Origin: Bartonella sp. TP
Lineage (GTDB): Bacteria; Pseudomonadota; Alphaproteobacteria; Rhizobiales; Rhizobiaceae
Assembly: GCF_030406085.1 (NCBI RefSeq)
Contig: NZ_CP129002.1
Coordinates: 871,584 to 935,583 of the forward strand
Direction: 5' to 3'
DNA length: 64,000 nt
Position 1 is the stretch's first letter, and the number at the start of each line of letters is the position of its first letter. This document shows positions 28,380 to 37,919 of the stretch, piece by piece. Position numbers and translations under genes: made by a program. The notes below the pieces were generated by a model, which did no database searches, was not told the DNA's origin, and worked only from the letters and a program-made list of their open reading frames with translations.

Positions 28380-29384
28380 ATGTTTATGAAGATGAATCAC
28401 ACAAACTTCACACCACATATACCTGTGCTTTTAGATGAGCTTATAACCTATTCGGAGCCTGAAGAAGGCTATGAAAATAAGCTGGTGGTAGATTGTACCT
28501 TTGGTGCTGGTGGCTATTCACAAGCATTTTTGGCGAAGGGCGCTAGGGTTGTTGCTATAGATCGGGATCCCAACGTTAAACCTCAAGCGGAATTTTTTGC
28601 CAAGAAATTTGGCGATAGATTTAGTTTTATAAATACTAGCTTTTCGCAATTAGGAGAATTATCTATAGAATCACCTGATTTGATTGTATTGGATCTTGGT
28701 GTTTCTTCTATGCAGATTGATCAGGCAGAGCGTGGCTTTTCTTTTCAAAAAGAGGGACCTTTGGATATGAGGATGTCAGCAGAAGGGTTAAGCGCTGCAG
28801 AAATTGTAAATTCTTTTGCGCTAGCAGATTTAGTTAAAATATTTAGAAGCTTTGGCGAGGAAAAGCGTGCAGTATCTATAGCGCGTATGATAGTGAAAAA
28901 ACGTGCTGAGAAACCTTTTACTACTACCTTAGAGTTAAGTAATGCCATAGAAGCTTTGCTGCCACGACGATATTTTGAAAAAATTCATCCAGCTACGCGG
29001 GTGTTTCAGGCCTTACGTATGTATGTAAATAATGAATTGGGTGAATTAGTGCAAGCATTAATCGCCGCAGAAAAATTATTGAAAGCAGGGGGAAAGCTAA
29101 GCGTTGTTAGCTTCCATTCTTTGGAAGACCGTATAGTGAAGAAATTTTTGCATCGTTGCGCTGTGCCTTTAGCAGTTTCGCGTTATTTGCCAGCTGGTGA
29201 TGTTTTTTCTGCTAGTTTTGAGCTAGTGACCAAAAGCCTGATAACCGCCTCGGTCCCAGAGCTGGCTTATAATCCACGGTCTCGCTCGGCAAAACTTCGT
29301 GTGGCAAAGCGAACGCACGCTGCACCGCTTAAGCATAAAGAACAATTAACTAACGCTTCTTCTCTGCTAACCAAAAATTCATAG
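28380..29384 (+). CDS. rsmH: 16S rRNA (cytosine1402-N4)-methyltransferase RsmH
   Basis: RsmH (MraW) uses S-adenosylmethionine to methylate C1402 of 16S rRNA. The 334-residue protein shows HIPVLLDELI near residues 13-22, the SAM-binding VVDCTFGAGGYS near 37-48, LDLGVSSMQID near 107-117, FRSFGEEKRA and SFHSLEDRIVKKF near 243-255. ATG 28380 gives a slightly extended N-terminus; ATG 28386 and 28392 are possible, and no ribosome-binding site decides between them. It is the first gene of the dcw cluster here; mraZ, which normally precedes it, is absent and mntH lies upstream instead. Confidence 0.95.
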   Translation: MFMKMNHTNFTPHIPVLLDELITYSEPEEGYENKLVVDCTFGAGGYSQAFLAKGARVVAIDRDPNVKPQAEFFAKKFGDRFSFINTSFSQLGELSIESPDLIVLDLGVSSMQIDQAERGFSFQKEGPLDMRMSAEGLSAAEIVNSFALADLVKIFRSFGEEKRAVSIARMIVKKRAEKPFTTTLELSNAIEALLPRRYFEKIHPATRVFQALRMYVNNELGELVQALIAAEKLLKAGGKLSVVSFHSLEDRIVKKFLHRCAVPLAVSRYLPAGDVFSASFELVTKSLITASVPELAYNPRSRSAKLRVAKRTHAAPLKHKEQLTNASSLLTKNS

Positions 29385-29392
29385 GATATTTT

Positions 29393-29692
29393 ATGCCATT
29401 TTCTCGTATTATAGATATAGCATTAGTGATTTTATTGGTTAGTACCATTGGCTTTACCTATAAAATTAAATACAGCTCGCAAAAACTTCTTCGTCAAGAA
29501 AAACTATTGTCTAATCAAATAGAAGAAGAGCAAAATTCAATAAGTCAGCTTAATACCGAATGGGCGTATTTGGAATCTCCGCGTAATATAGAATGCTTAG
29601 AACAAAAATATCAAGCAGAGCTAGAGCTTGGTCCCATAGAACCACAATATATATTAAGTGTAAGTGCAGTAGAAAAGATCCAACTTAAATGA
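29393..29692 (+). CDS. ftsL: Cell division protein FtsL
   Basis: The 99-residue bitopic protein has one N-terminal transmembrane helix (about residues 5-23), then a coiled-coil periplasmic region (about 27-70). FtsL, with FtsB/DivIC and FtsQ, activates septal FtsW-FtsI. Identification rests on size, topology and position between rsmH and ftsI, since FtsL sequences diverge strongly. It overlaps ftsI by 4 bases (ATGA), indicating translational coupling. Confidence 0.85.
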   Translation: MPFSRIIDIALVILLVSTIGFTYKIKYSSQKLLRQEKLLSNQIEEEQNSISQLNTEWAYLESPRNIECLEQKYQAELELGPIEPQYILSVSAVEKIQLK

Positions 29693-31290
29693 GGATTAAA
29701 TATAGCTATAGTAAAAGATATATAGCAGTATTTTTGCTGTTTAGTTGTTTATACATCTTGCTCATGGCGCGTTTAGTTTGGTTTGGGTTACAGCGTAAAG
29801 ATGCAGAAGATGCGGCTTATGCTATGACCGAGCTTACTCAAGAGCGCCCAGATATTTTTGACCGCAATGGTTTGTTATTGGCGCGGGATATACATAGCTT
29901 TTCGCTTTTTGCTCAGCCTCGTCATGTTTTAAATCCTGAAGAAACAGCCAAGCTAATTAAAACTGTTTTACCCAATATAGACCTTGACCTTGTAACCAGC
30001 AGATTGCGCAGCAAGCAGCCTTTTGTTTGGTTAGAGCGTAATTTAAGCCTGCAGCAAAAAAGTGAAATAATGGCGCTAGGCTTACCCGGCCTTGGTTTTC
30101 GTACTCATATCAGCAGGTTTTATCCCAATGGAGCCGATGCTGCTTATGTTGTTGGCTATGTAGATGTAGACAATAAAGGCCTGGCGGGTATAGAAAAATA
30201 CTTGGATGAACAAAAATTAACAGCTCCACATATAAGGGATTTAGAGAAAGAAAAATTAAAGGCTGTGTATTTGTCTATAGATATAAGAGGCCAAGCAATA
30301 ATCCGCTCTGTATTGGAGCGTTCGTTAAAAACTTATAATGCGCAAGCGGCGGGAGCTGTAATATTAAATGCCGAAAATGGTGAGATTTTGGCTATGGATT
30401 CGGTGCCAAGTTTTATGCCAGATGTACCAGGCCAAGCTTTAAATGCCGATAGGCTTAATCGTATGTCTGCTGGCTTGTATGAAATGGGCTCTGTTATAAA
30501 AATTTTTACTACAGCTATGGCATTAGATAGCGGTAAATTTACCTTGGATTCTATGATAGATGCTAGTCATCCTTTGGCCGCTGGGAGAGGGCAGTATATA
30601 CATGATTTTCATGGTAAAAATAGACCATTGAGCCTGTCGGAGGTTTTTATTTATTCATCTAATATAGGCTCTGCAAAAGAGGCGCTTGCAGTTGGGGTAG
30701 ATCAGCATAAAAAATTTCTAGATAAATTAGGCTTGTTAACTAAGTTAGACACTGAAATCCCTGAGGTAGCCCGGCCAGTTTTTCCTAAAAAGTGGAAAGC
30801 TGTGAATTCTATGACTATAGCTTTTGGTCATGGCATGATGAACACTCCTTTGCAAACAGCGGTTAGTGCAGCTGCTTTGCTAAACGGTGGTATATTGCGG
30901 CAACCTACTTTTTTAAGAAATTCTAGAGCGCCATTACGCTCTGCAAGGGTTCTTTCTCCTAAGACAAGCCAAATTATGCGGAATTTATTTGCGCTCAATA
31001 TGAAGCAAGGCTCAGGTCGCTTTGCAAATATACAAGGTTATAATATTGGTGGCAAAACTGGCACGGCAGAAAAGGTAGAAAATGGTAAATATGTAAAAAA
31101 CCAACGTTTTAATAGTTTTATTGCTGCCTTTCCTATAGAGCATCCAAAATATATTGTATTAACTATTATTGATAATCCTCAGGCTATACCTGGCCGTATT
31201 GGTTCTACTGCTGGTTATAATGCAGCGCCAATGGCAGTTGAAATTATAAATCGTTGTGCTAATTTTTTAGGAGTAAGGCCGAATATTTGA
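29689..31290 (+). CDS. ftsI: Septal peptidoglycan transpeptidase FtsI (PBP3)
   Basis: This class B penicillin-binding protein crosslinks septal peptidoglycan. The 533-residue chain has an N-terminal membrane anchor (about residues 11-31), a PBP dimerisation domain and a transpeptidase domain. The catalytic motifs are SVIK (S268, K271), SSN (323-325) and KTG (456-458). Its position after ftsL and before murE is canonical. It is a little shorter than many rhizobial homologues, mainly at the two termini. Confidence 0.96.
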   Translation: MRIKYSYSKRYIAVFLLFSCLYILLMARLVWFGLQRKDAEDAAYAMTELTQERPDIFDRNGLLLARDIHSFSLFAQPRHVLNPEETAKLIKTVLPNIDLDLVTSRLRSKQPFVWLERNLSLQQKSEIMALGLPGLGFRTHISRFYPNGADAAYVVGYVDVDNKGLAGIEKYLDEQKLTAPHIRDLEKEKLKAVYLSIDIRGQAIIRSVLERSLKTYNAQAAGAVILNAENGEILAMDSVPSFMPDVPGQALNADRLNRMSAGLYEMGSVIKIFTTAMALDSGKFTLDSMIDASHPLAAGRGQYIHDFHGKNRPLSLSEVFIYSSNIGSAKEALAVGVDQHKKFLDKLGLLTKLDTEIPEVARPVFPKKWKAVNSMTIAFGHGMMNTPLQTAVSAAALLNGGILRQPTFLRNSRAPLRSARVLSPKTSQIMRNLFALNMKQGSGRFANIQGYNIGGKTGTAEKVENGKYVKNQRFNSFIAAFPIEHPKYIVLTIIDNPQAIPGRIGSTAGYNAAPMAVEIINRCANFLGVRPNI

Positions 31291-31320
31291 ATATGCTCGG
31301 TAAATTTGAAAGCCTATTTT

Positions 31321-32814
31321 ATGAAATTGAATATACTTTTGCAAACATTGATCTATGATTTGCCGAAAGAATCTCTGCATGAGTTGGAGAAGATAGAGAT
31401 CGTTGGCTTAGCCTCTAACAGTTCAGATGTTTGTAATGGTTTTGCTTTTTTTGCTATAAATGGTATAAAAAATGATGGGGCGCGGTATGTTTCTGAAGCC
31501 TTGCGCAAAGGGGCTAAGTTAGTAGTACACAGCGATAAAACTATTGCGGCTAGTTTTTCGCACTATTGCGACTTTAATTTTCGTGATAATTGTTGGTTTC
31601 TGTACGTAACCGATGTGCGCAAAGCTTTATCGGCAGCGGCAAATCTTTTTTGGCCTTTGCAGCCAAAGCATGTAGCTGCTGTTACTGGTACTAGTGGTAA
31701 AACTTCTGTGGCTTCTTTTACCAATCAATTATGGCAAGCGATGCATTATAATTCTGCTTCTATAGGCACATTAGGGGTTTCTGTACCAAATGTTGCAAAT
31801 AGCAGTTATTTAACAACGCCAGATACTATAAATATGCATAAGATTTTAGATAATTTAGCGCAATTGAAGATTAGCCATGTGATATTGGAAGCTTCGTCGC
31901 ACGGTATTTTGCAATGCCGGTTAGATAATGTGCGCTTAAGCTCTGCCGCTTTTACTAATTTGGGGCGAGATCATTTGGATTATCATTTGGACATCGAGAG
32001 TTATTTTGCTGCAAAAATGCGTTTATTTAAAGAGCTGTTAGCTGATGGGTGTCCAGTAATATTATTCGCTGACGATGAATATAGCGACAGAGTGTTGCAA
32101 CATTTGCAGCCTTATCATGATAATATATTAAAAATAGGCCAAAGAGGAGATTTTATAAAACTAAAAGCAGTACATAAGCTAAAAGAAGGCCAAATTTTGG
32201 CATTAAGGATAGATGGTAAGGACTATGATAATATATTCTTTCCCTTACATGGCGATTTTCAGTTATATAATGCGTTGGTAGCTATGGGGCTAGTTATTGC
32301 GGAAGGTGCGGCAATTGAGCCTTGTTTAGAAATGTTATCGAAACTACATTCGGTATCTGGTCGTATGCAATTAATTGGTAATAAGCAAAATGGTGCTTTG
32401 GTCTATGTTGATTACGCGCATAAGCCAGAAGCTTTGATGCAAGTTTTGCGAGAGGTAAAAACTATGGTCCAGGGTAAAATTATTTTGGTTTTTGGCTGTG
32501 GTGGAGATAGGGATAAAGGTAAGCGTCCTATTATGGGGCAAATTGCTGGTGAGTATAGTGATATTGTTATCATTACAGATGATAATCCGCGCGGTGAGCC
32601 AGCTGAATCTATACGAAAAGAAATTATACAAGCTGTACCTAGCGCTATAGAAATAGCAAATAGATCGGAAGCTATAGCATATGCGATAAATATAGCAAAA
32701 GCGAATGATATTGTATTGGTGGCTGGTAAGGGACATGAAGTGGGGCAGATTATTGGCGATAAATCTTTGCCTTTTAGCGATAAGGATGAAATTTTGCGGT
32801 GGTTGAATTATTAG
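31321..32814 (+). CDS. murE: UDP-MurNAc-L-Ala-D-Glu:meso-DAP ligase
   Basis: MurE adds the third stem-peptide residue. The 497-residue Mur ligase has the ATP-binding VTGTSGKTSVASF near residue 120, the central LEASSHG block and the C-terminal DDNPRGEPAESI, whose DNPR motif marks the meso-diaminopimelate-specific type. I chose ATG 31321; an in-frame TTG at 31306 would add five residues. It follows ftsI by 30 bases and precedes murF by 10. Confidence 0.96.
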   Translation: MKLNILLQTLIYDLPKESLHELEKIEIVGLASNSSDVCNGFAFFAINGIKNDGARYVSEALRKGAKLVVHSDKTIAASFSHYCDFNFRDNCWFLYVTDVRKALSAAANLFWPLQPKHVAAVTGTSGKTSVASFTNQLWQAMHYNSASIGTLGVSVPNVANSSYLTTPDTINMHKILDNLAQLKISHVILEASSHGILQCRLDNVRLSSAAFTNLGRDHLDYHLDIESYFAAKMRLFKELLADGCPVILFADDEYSDRVLQHLQPYHDNILKIGQRGDFIKLKAVHKLKEGQILALRIDGKDYDNIFFPLHGDFQLYNALVAMGLVIAEGAAIEPCLEMLSKLHSVSGRMQLIGNKQNGALVYVDYAHKPEALMQVLREVKTMVQGKIILVFGCGGDRDKGKRPIMGQIAGEYSDIVIITDDNPRGEPAESIRKEIIQAVPSAIEIANRSEAIAYAINIAKANDIVLVAGKGHEVGQIIGDKSLPFSDKDEILRWLNY

Positions 32815-32824
32815 GGGTAAGGTT

Positions 32825-34225
32825 ATGTGGGCTAGGCAAGAAATTTTGGAAAGCATTCAAGGGCAAGTTTTTGGCAACTTAGCTACAGAATTTACAGGTG
32901 TATCTATAGATACGCGTACTTTAGCAGCTGGGTCGATATTTTTTGCTATAGAGGGAGCTAATTTCGATGGCCATGATTTTTTATCTAATGCCGTAAGTAA
33001 AGGTGCAACTTTATTAATTATACAAAAAGATAAGTTGGATAAAGCCAAGAATTTGGCTGTGCCGTTTATTGCTGTTGATGGGGTGTTGCGCGCTTTAGAA
33101 CAATTGGCAACAAAAGCGAGAGCTCGCTCAAAAGCCAAGATAATTGCTGTAACTGGCTCGTTGGGTAAAACTACATTAAAAGAATTGTTAAAACATGTGC
33201 TTAGCGTTTTTGGCAAGACGCATGCTAGTCCAGCTTCTTTTAATAATCATTGGGGAGTCCCATTAACTTTAGCTTCGATGCCGATAGATACTGAATACGG
33301 TATTTTTGAATTGGGTATGAATCATGCCGGAGAATTGGCGTATCTAGCTCCTATGGTTAAGCAGGATATTTCAGTAATTACTGCTATAGCGCCTGCCCAT
33401 TTAGGGAATTTCGAAGATTTGCAGGCTATTGCAGCTGCTAAAGCGGAAATTTATGCTGCACAAAATAAACATGGTTTGGCGCTAGTTAATATAGATGACA
33501 ACTTTTGTGAGTTCTTGACTGAGCAAGCAAAAATAAATGGTATAGAAAATATAGAATTTTTTGGTAGAGCAAAAAAAGCTCAATACAGAATATTAGCGTT
33601 TAAGGATAAGCTATTACGCTATAGTAAAAATAGCGAGTGCGGAGAGATAAAATTGGCCATTGCAAGGGATTATGCTGCTTATAATAGCATGGCGCTTATG
33701 GCGATTTTAGATTTTTTATGTCTTGATGTGGCCCAAGCACAGCAAGCTTTGGCAAATTTTGAAGAATTGGGGGGGCGGGGCAAAGAACACCAGCTTATCT
33801 TATCTTCACAATCTAAAGCTTTATTAATTGATGAAAGTTATAATGCTAATCCGCGCTCTATGGTTAACGCCTTGGAGAATTTGGGCCATAAACAATTACT
33901 GCCGGGTGCAAGAAAAATAGCTGTACTTGGTGATATGCTGGAATTGGGTTCCTTCAGTGAAGAAATGCATAGAGCGCTAGCCAAGCCGATACTAGCAGCT
34001 GGGGTAAATAAATTGTATCTAATAGGGCCAAATATGCAGCCTTTAGCTTTGGAGCTTGGTGCGAATTGTGTCTGGCACGAGACAGTTGAAGAAATTTTGT
34101 CCCTAATCTTGAGTGACATAAGGGATGGGGATGTGATAATGGTAAAATCCTCTAAGAGCATCGGTACCATTAAAGTGGTTAATGAGTTATTAAACATCTA
34201 TAAACTAAAATCTTTACATTATTAA
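32825..34225 (+). CDS. murF: UDP-MurNAc-tripeptide:D-Ala-D-Ala ligase
   Basis: MurF joins D-Ala-D-Ala to the UDP-MurNAc tripeptide, finishing the cytoplasmic precursor. The 466-residue protein shows TGSLGKTTLKELL (ATP-binding loop near residue 110), SFNNHWGVPLTL near residue 138, FELGMNHAGELAYL and the C-terminal DESYNANPRSM and VLGDMLELG blocks. It is in the murE-murF-mraY order normal for the cluster and begins 10 bases after murE. Confidence 0.97.
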   Translation: MWARQEILESIQGQVFGNLATEFTGVSIDTRTLAAGSIFFAIEGANFDGHDFLSNAVSKGATLLIIQKDKLDKAKNLAVPFIAVDGVLRALEQLATKARARSKAKIIAVTGSLGKTTLKELLKHVLSVFGKTHASPASFNNHWGVPLTLASMPIDTEYGIFELGMNHAGELAYLAPMVKQDISVITAIAPAHLGNFEDLQAIAAAKAEIYAAQNKHGLALVNIDDNFCEFLTEQAKINGIENIEFFGRAKKAQYRILAFKDKLLRYSKNSECGEIKLAIARDYAAYNSMALMAILDFLCLDVAQAQQALANFEELGGRGKEHQLILSSQSKALLIDESYNANPRSMVNALENLGHKQLLPGARKIAVLGDMLELGSFSEEMHRALAKPILAAGVNKLYLIGPNMQPLALELGANCVWHETVEEILSLILSDIRDGDVIMVKSSKSIGTIKVVNELLNIYKLKSLHY

Positions 34226-34243
34226 TTCAAAGGGCGTATTCGT

Positions 34244-35314
34244 ATGTTTATTTATCTCACGGCATTGCATAATTATATGCCTGGCTTTGGTGTTTTCCAG
34301 TATATTAGTTTTCGAGCTATAGCAGCTATGTTAACCGCTGCTTTTATAGTGTTTTTATTGGGCGACAAATTTGTAATTTACGTACGCAAATGGCAAGGAA
34401 AAGGGCAACCTATACGAGCAGATGGGCCGCAAACCCATTTTGAAAAATCTGGTACGCCTACAATGGGTGGTCTAATGATTTTAGGCGGTATATTACTTTC
34501 TTCTTTGCTATGGGGCAATTTGACAAATTTATATTTTTGGATAGTCCTTTTTGTTGCTATTAGTTTTGCTGCTATAGGTTTTTATGATGACTATTTAAAA
34601 GTAATGCGCCAAAACGAAAAAGGGTTTAGTAGCAAAGCACGCCTGGGCTTAGAATTTTTGATAGCAGTGATAGCTGTATTTTTGTTATTGCGGGTTAGTT
34701 CGGCTAATATTTCTGTACCATTTATAAAAAGCTATTTATTGAATCTTGGCTGGTTTTTTTTGCCTTTGGCAGCTATAGTAATAGTAGGTACTGCTAATTC
34801 TGTAAATTTTACCGATGGGTTAGATGGTCTGGCCATTGTGCCAGTTATGATAGCCGCTTGCTCATTCGCTTGTATTGCTTATTTTTGTGGTAATTTGGTG
34901 TTTGCTAAATATCTGCAAATTCCTTTTGTGCCAGGAGCTGGAGAAATGTCTATAATCTTAGCTGCTCTTATAGGCTCTGGTCTTGGTTTTTTGTGGTTTA
35001 ATGCGCCGCCTGCTGCTATGTTTATGGGCGACACTGGTTCTTTGTCGCTTGGCGGATTATTGGGATGTATTGCCGTAGCTACTAAACAGGAACTTATACT
35101 GGTAATAATTGGCGGAATATTTGTTATGGAAGCCTTGTCTGTCATAATACAGGTGTTGTCTTTTAAAACTACAGGTAAGCGAGTTTTTTTAATGGCCCCT
35201 ATACATCATCATTTTGAAAAAAAGGGCTGGAGTGAAAGCCAGGTGGTTATACGTTTTTGGATCATTGCTATATTTTTAGCTTTAATAGGTTTACTGAGCT
35301 TTAAATTAAGATAG
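34244..35314 (+). CDS. mraY: Phospho-N-acetylmuramoyl-pentapeptide transferase
   Basis: MraY transfers phospho-MurNAc-pentapeptide to undecaprenyl phosphate to form lipid I at the inner membrane. The 356-residue protein has ten hydrophobic helices and the catalytic aspartate-rich loops FYDDYLKV near residues 112-119 and [10 protein letters not shown] near 189-198, plus [12 protein letters not shown] near 264-275 and the HHHFEKKGW segment. It lies between murF and murD. Confidence 0.98.
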   Translation: MFIYLTALHNYMPGFGVFQYISFRAIAAMLTAAFIVFLLGDKFVIYVRKWQGKGQPIRADGPQTHFEKSGTPTMGGLMILGGILLSSLLWGNLTNLYFWIVLFVAISFAAIGFYDDYLKVMRQNEKGFSSKARLGLEFLIAVIAVFLLLRVSSANISVPFIKSYLLNLGWFFLPLAAIVIVGTANSVNFTDGLDGLAIVPVMIAACSFACIAYFCGNLVFAKYLQIPFVPGAGEMSIILAALIGSGLGFLWFNAPPAAMFMGDTGSLSLGGLLGCIAVATKQELILVIIGGIFVMEALSVIIQVLSFKTTGKRVFLMAPIHHHFEKKGWSESQVVIRFWIIAIFLALIGLLSFKLR

Positions 35315-35317
35315 ATT

Positions 35318-36667
35318 ATGATAAAAATTACCTGCTTTAGAGAACAAAAATTGGCACTTTTCGGGTTAGGGGACTCTGGTATAGCCACAGCAAAAGCTCT
35401 ACAGGAAGGTGGAACAAGGGTTGTTTGTTGGGACGACAATGAGCAATCCCGCCTTAAGGCAGCGCAGTACAATATACAGTTAACACATTTAGGTGAGATA
35501 GATTGGTCACAAATCGCTGCTTTGGTAGTAGCGCCAGGTGTGCCGTTGAATTATCCAATACCGCATTGGAGTGTGCGTTTAGCTAAGCAGCATGGGGTTG
35601 AAATTTTAGGTGATATTGAGCTTTTTGTGCGGGAACGTAATCTTTTTTTATCTGAAAATAACCTTGCTAGTAAAGATGTACCTTTTATTGCTATAACTGG
35701 TACAAACGGCAAGTCAACAACTACTAACTTAATTACGCATTTATTAACAAAAATGGGCTTTGACGCTCAAATGGGTGGTAATATTGGGCGACCGATTTTA
35801 GATTTGCTGCCTTTAGCCAAAGGTAGATTCTATGTTATAGAATGCTCGTCTTTTCAAATAGATTTAGCTCCTTCTATAAATCCTACTATTGGTATTTTAT
35901 TAAACATCACACCTGACCATATTGACCGACATGGAAGCTTTGAGAATTATGCAGACGTGAAAAAAGCTTTATTGCGTAAAGCGTTAATTCGTTTTTTGCC
36001 CTTTGATCAAGATTTTTCTGGCGATAACGTTCATTTTATTTCTGAAGACCATGAGATAGCTAATGGTTATTATGCTATAGGAGCAAAACTATATCATGCT
36101 CAGCGTTTTATAGTAGATTTAACTGGTAGTATTTCTTTGCGCGGGCAGCACAATATGCAAAACGCTTTGGCTGCGATAGGCGCCTTGATGGAGCTATTAG
36201 GCGATACTATTGTTGCCTTTGATTGGCGGTCTGCATGTTTGAGTTATCCTGGGCTGCCGCATAGAATGCAGCAAATACGTCGTATAGGTAATGTTTTATT
36301 TATTAACGATAGTAAAGCGACAAATGCTCAGGCTAGCGCACCAGCCTTGGCAAGTTTTGAAAATATTCATTGGATAATTGGAGGCATAGCTAAACAAGGC
36401 GGTATAGAGAGTTTACAGCCATTTTTTTCTAAAATACGTAAGGCTTATTTAATAGGCGAGGCGGCGCAGGACTTTGCAAAAACTATAAATTCAGCTTTTG
36501 AATTTCAGTATTGCGGTAATCTAGAGCAAGCTGTTTTATCTGCTATGCATGATGCAAAAGATACTGAAGCAGTGATATTATTATCTCCAGCTTGTGCGAG
36601 CTATGATCAATTTGCCAATTATAGCGCTAGGGGCGAGGCTTTTATAAAAATTGTAAATAGCCTCTGA
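35318..36667 (+). CDS. murD: UDP-MurNAc-L-alanine:D-glutamate ligase
   Basis: MurD adds D-glutamate to UDP-MurNAc-L-Ala. The 449-residue protein has the N-terminal Rossmann segment LALFGLGDSGIATAKAL, ATP-binding ITGTNGKSTTTNLI near residue 126, the NITPDHIDRHGSF block and NDSKATNAQASAPAL in the C-terminal domain. It starts 3 bases after the mraY stop, so the two are probably coupled. Confidence 0.97.
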   Translation: MIKITCFREQKLALFGLGDSGIATAKALQEGGTRVVCWDDNEQSRLKAAQYNIQLTHLGEIDWSQIAALVVAPGVPLNYPIPHWSVRLAKQHGVEILGDIELFVRERNLFLSENNLASKDVPFIAITGTNGKSTTTNLITHLLTKMGFDAQMGGNIGRPILDLLPLAKGRFYVIECSSFQIDLAPSINPTIGILLNITPDHIDRHGSFENYADVKKALLRKALIRFLPFDQDFSGDNVHFISEDHEIANGYYAIGAKLYHAQRFIVDLTGSISLRGQHNMQNALAAIGALMELLGDTIVAFDWRSACLSYPGLPHRMQQIRRIGNVLFINDSKATNAQASAPALASFENIHWIIGGIAKQGGIESLQPFFSKIRKAYLIGEAAQDFAKTINSAFEFQYCGNLEQAVLSAMHDAKDTEAVILLSPACASYDQFANYSARGEAFIKIVNSL

Positions 36668-36721
36668 TTATTGTTAATAATTTCGTATCCGTTTTGCGGT
36701 AGAAATTAAGTAAGGTTGAAT

Positions 36722-37882
36722 ATGAATGGAGCTGAAATGAGCTTGAGGGCGCAGGGCAGAAAACTACCTGTTTGGTGGTGGAAAATTGATCAGGGCTTAT
36801 TCGTTGCTGCAATGTTTTTATTAATTTTAGGTATTATGCTTTCTTTTGCTGCTAGCCCTTCGGTGGCGCTGCATTTGGGGCGTATAGATAGTTACGCTTT
36901 TGTTAAGTCTCATATTATGTTTGCTGCTGTAGCAGTGCTTCTTATGCTTCTTATTTCTTTTTTTTCTCCTCGTATGTTGCGCAATAGCTATATGCTGTTA
37001 GCGGGTATTAGTTTTGTTTTGCTTATAGCGGTGCTTTTTTTTGGCTTTGAAACTAAGGGCTCTACGCGTTGGCTAAAAATATTTGGCTTAACTATACAGC
37101 CGTCAGAGTTCTTAAAGCCTGCTTTTATTGTTACTTGCTCTTGGCTTCTTAGTTTAAAGAAAGAAGGGCAAAAAGCACGTTATGGCTGGCTGTTTAGTTT
37201 CTTGTTCTATGTTGCGTGCTTTTTTTTATTAGTTAAAGAACCAGATATAGGACAGGCGGTATTATTGACGGGTGTTTGGTGCTTTATGATTTTTTTGGCG
37301 GGAGTCAATCTATTACTATTAGGTAGTTTTTTTTCGATTTTTGGTGGTGTTTTTTATATAATATATCTTTACAGTTACCATGTTCACCAAAGAGTGCAAA
37401 AATTTTTAACGGGTGTTGGGGATACTTTTCAAGTAGATATGGGCCGAGAAGCAATTTTACACGGTTCGTGGATGGGGGTAGGGCCTGGCGAAGGCACTAT
37501 AAAACGTTTAATTCCCGATAGCCACACAGATTTTGTATTTTCAGTAGCTGCAGAAGAATACGGTATTATAGCTTGTATGTTGTTAACCCTTCTTTTTGTG
37601 TTTATCGTTTTAAAATCTATGTATAAAGCGCAAAATCAACAAGATAATTTTTCGCGTTTATGTATAATGGCTTTGGCTACACAAATAGGGGGACAGAGTT
37701 TTATAAATATTGGTGTCAATTTGCATCTTTTGCCAGCCAAAGGTATGACTTTACCTTTTATCTCATATGGTGGCTCTTCTATGTTATCGGTGGCTTTATC
37801 CCTAGGGGCTATTTTGTGCTTAACCAAAAAGCAGCCGCAAATACAATTAACAGAGCGCCTTGGTTCATATAGTAGCTATTGA
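36722..37882 (+). CDS. ftsW: Septal peptidoglycan glycosyltransferase FtsW (SEDS)
   Basis: FtsW polymerises lipid II into glycan strands together with FtsI. The 386-residue protein has about ten transmembrane helices and the SEDS signatures GSTRWLKIFGLTIQPSE, KEPDIGQAV, the WMGVGPGEGTIK loop and INIGVNLHLLPAKGMTLPF near the C-terminus. I chose ATG 36722, with AAGG about 7 bases upstream, over TTG at 36716. Confidence 0.96.
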   Translation: MNGAEMSLRAQGRKLPVWWWKIDQGLFVAAMFLLILGIMLSFAASPSVALHLGRIDSYAFVKSHIMFAAVAVLLMLLISFFSPRMLRNSYMLLAGISFVLLIAVLFFGFETKGSTRWLKIFGLTIQPSEFLKPAFIVTCSWLLSLKKEGQKARYGWLFSFLFYVACFFLLVKEPDIGQAVLLTGVWCFMIFLAGVNLLLLGSFFSIFGGVFYIIYLYSYHVHQRVQKFLTGVGDTFQVDMGREAILHGSWMGVGPGEGTIKRLIPDSHTDFVFSVAAEEYGIIACMLLTLLFVFIVLKSMYKAQNQQDNFSRLCIMALATQIGGQSFINIGVNLHLLPAKGMTLPFISYGGSSMLSVALSLGAILCLTKKQPQIQLTERLGSYSSY

Positions 37883-37919
37883 AGTATGCATTGTAGATTA
37901 TAATTTTTAGAGTAAAAAT

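Noticed and set aside
32371-32856. 161-codon minus-strand open frame inside murE
   Set aside because: It is opposite a full-length Mur ligase with all motifs, has low-complexity Ile/Tyr/Ser-rich sequence and no known domain; it is the antisense shadow of an AT-rich gene.
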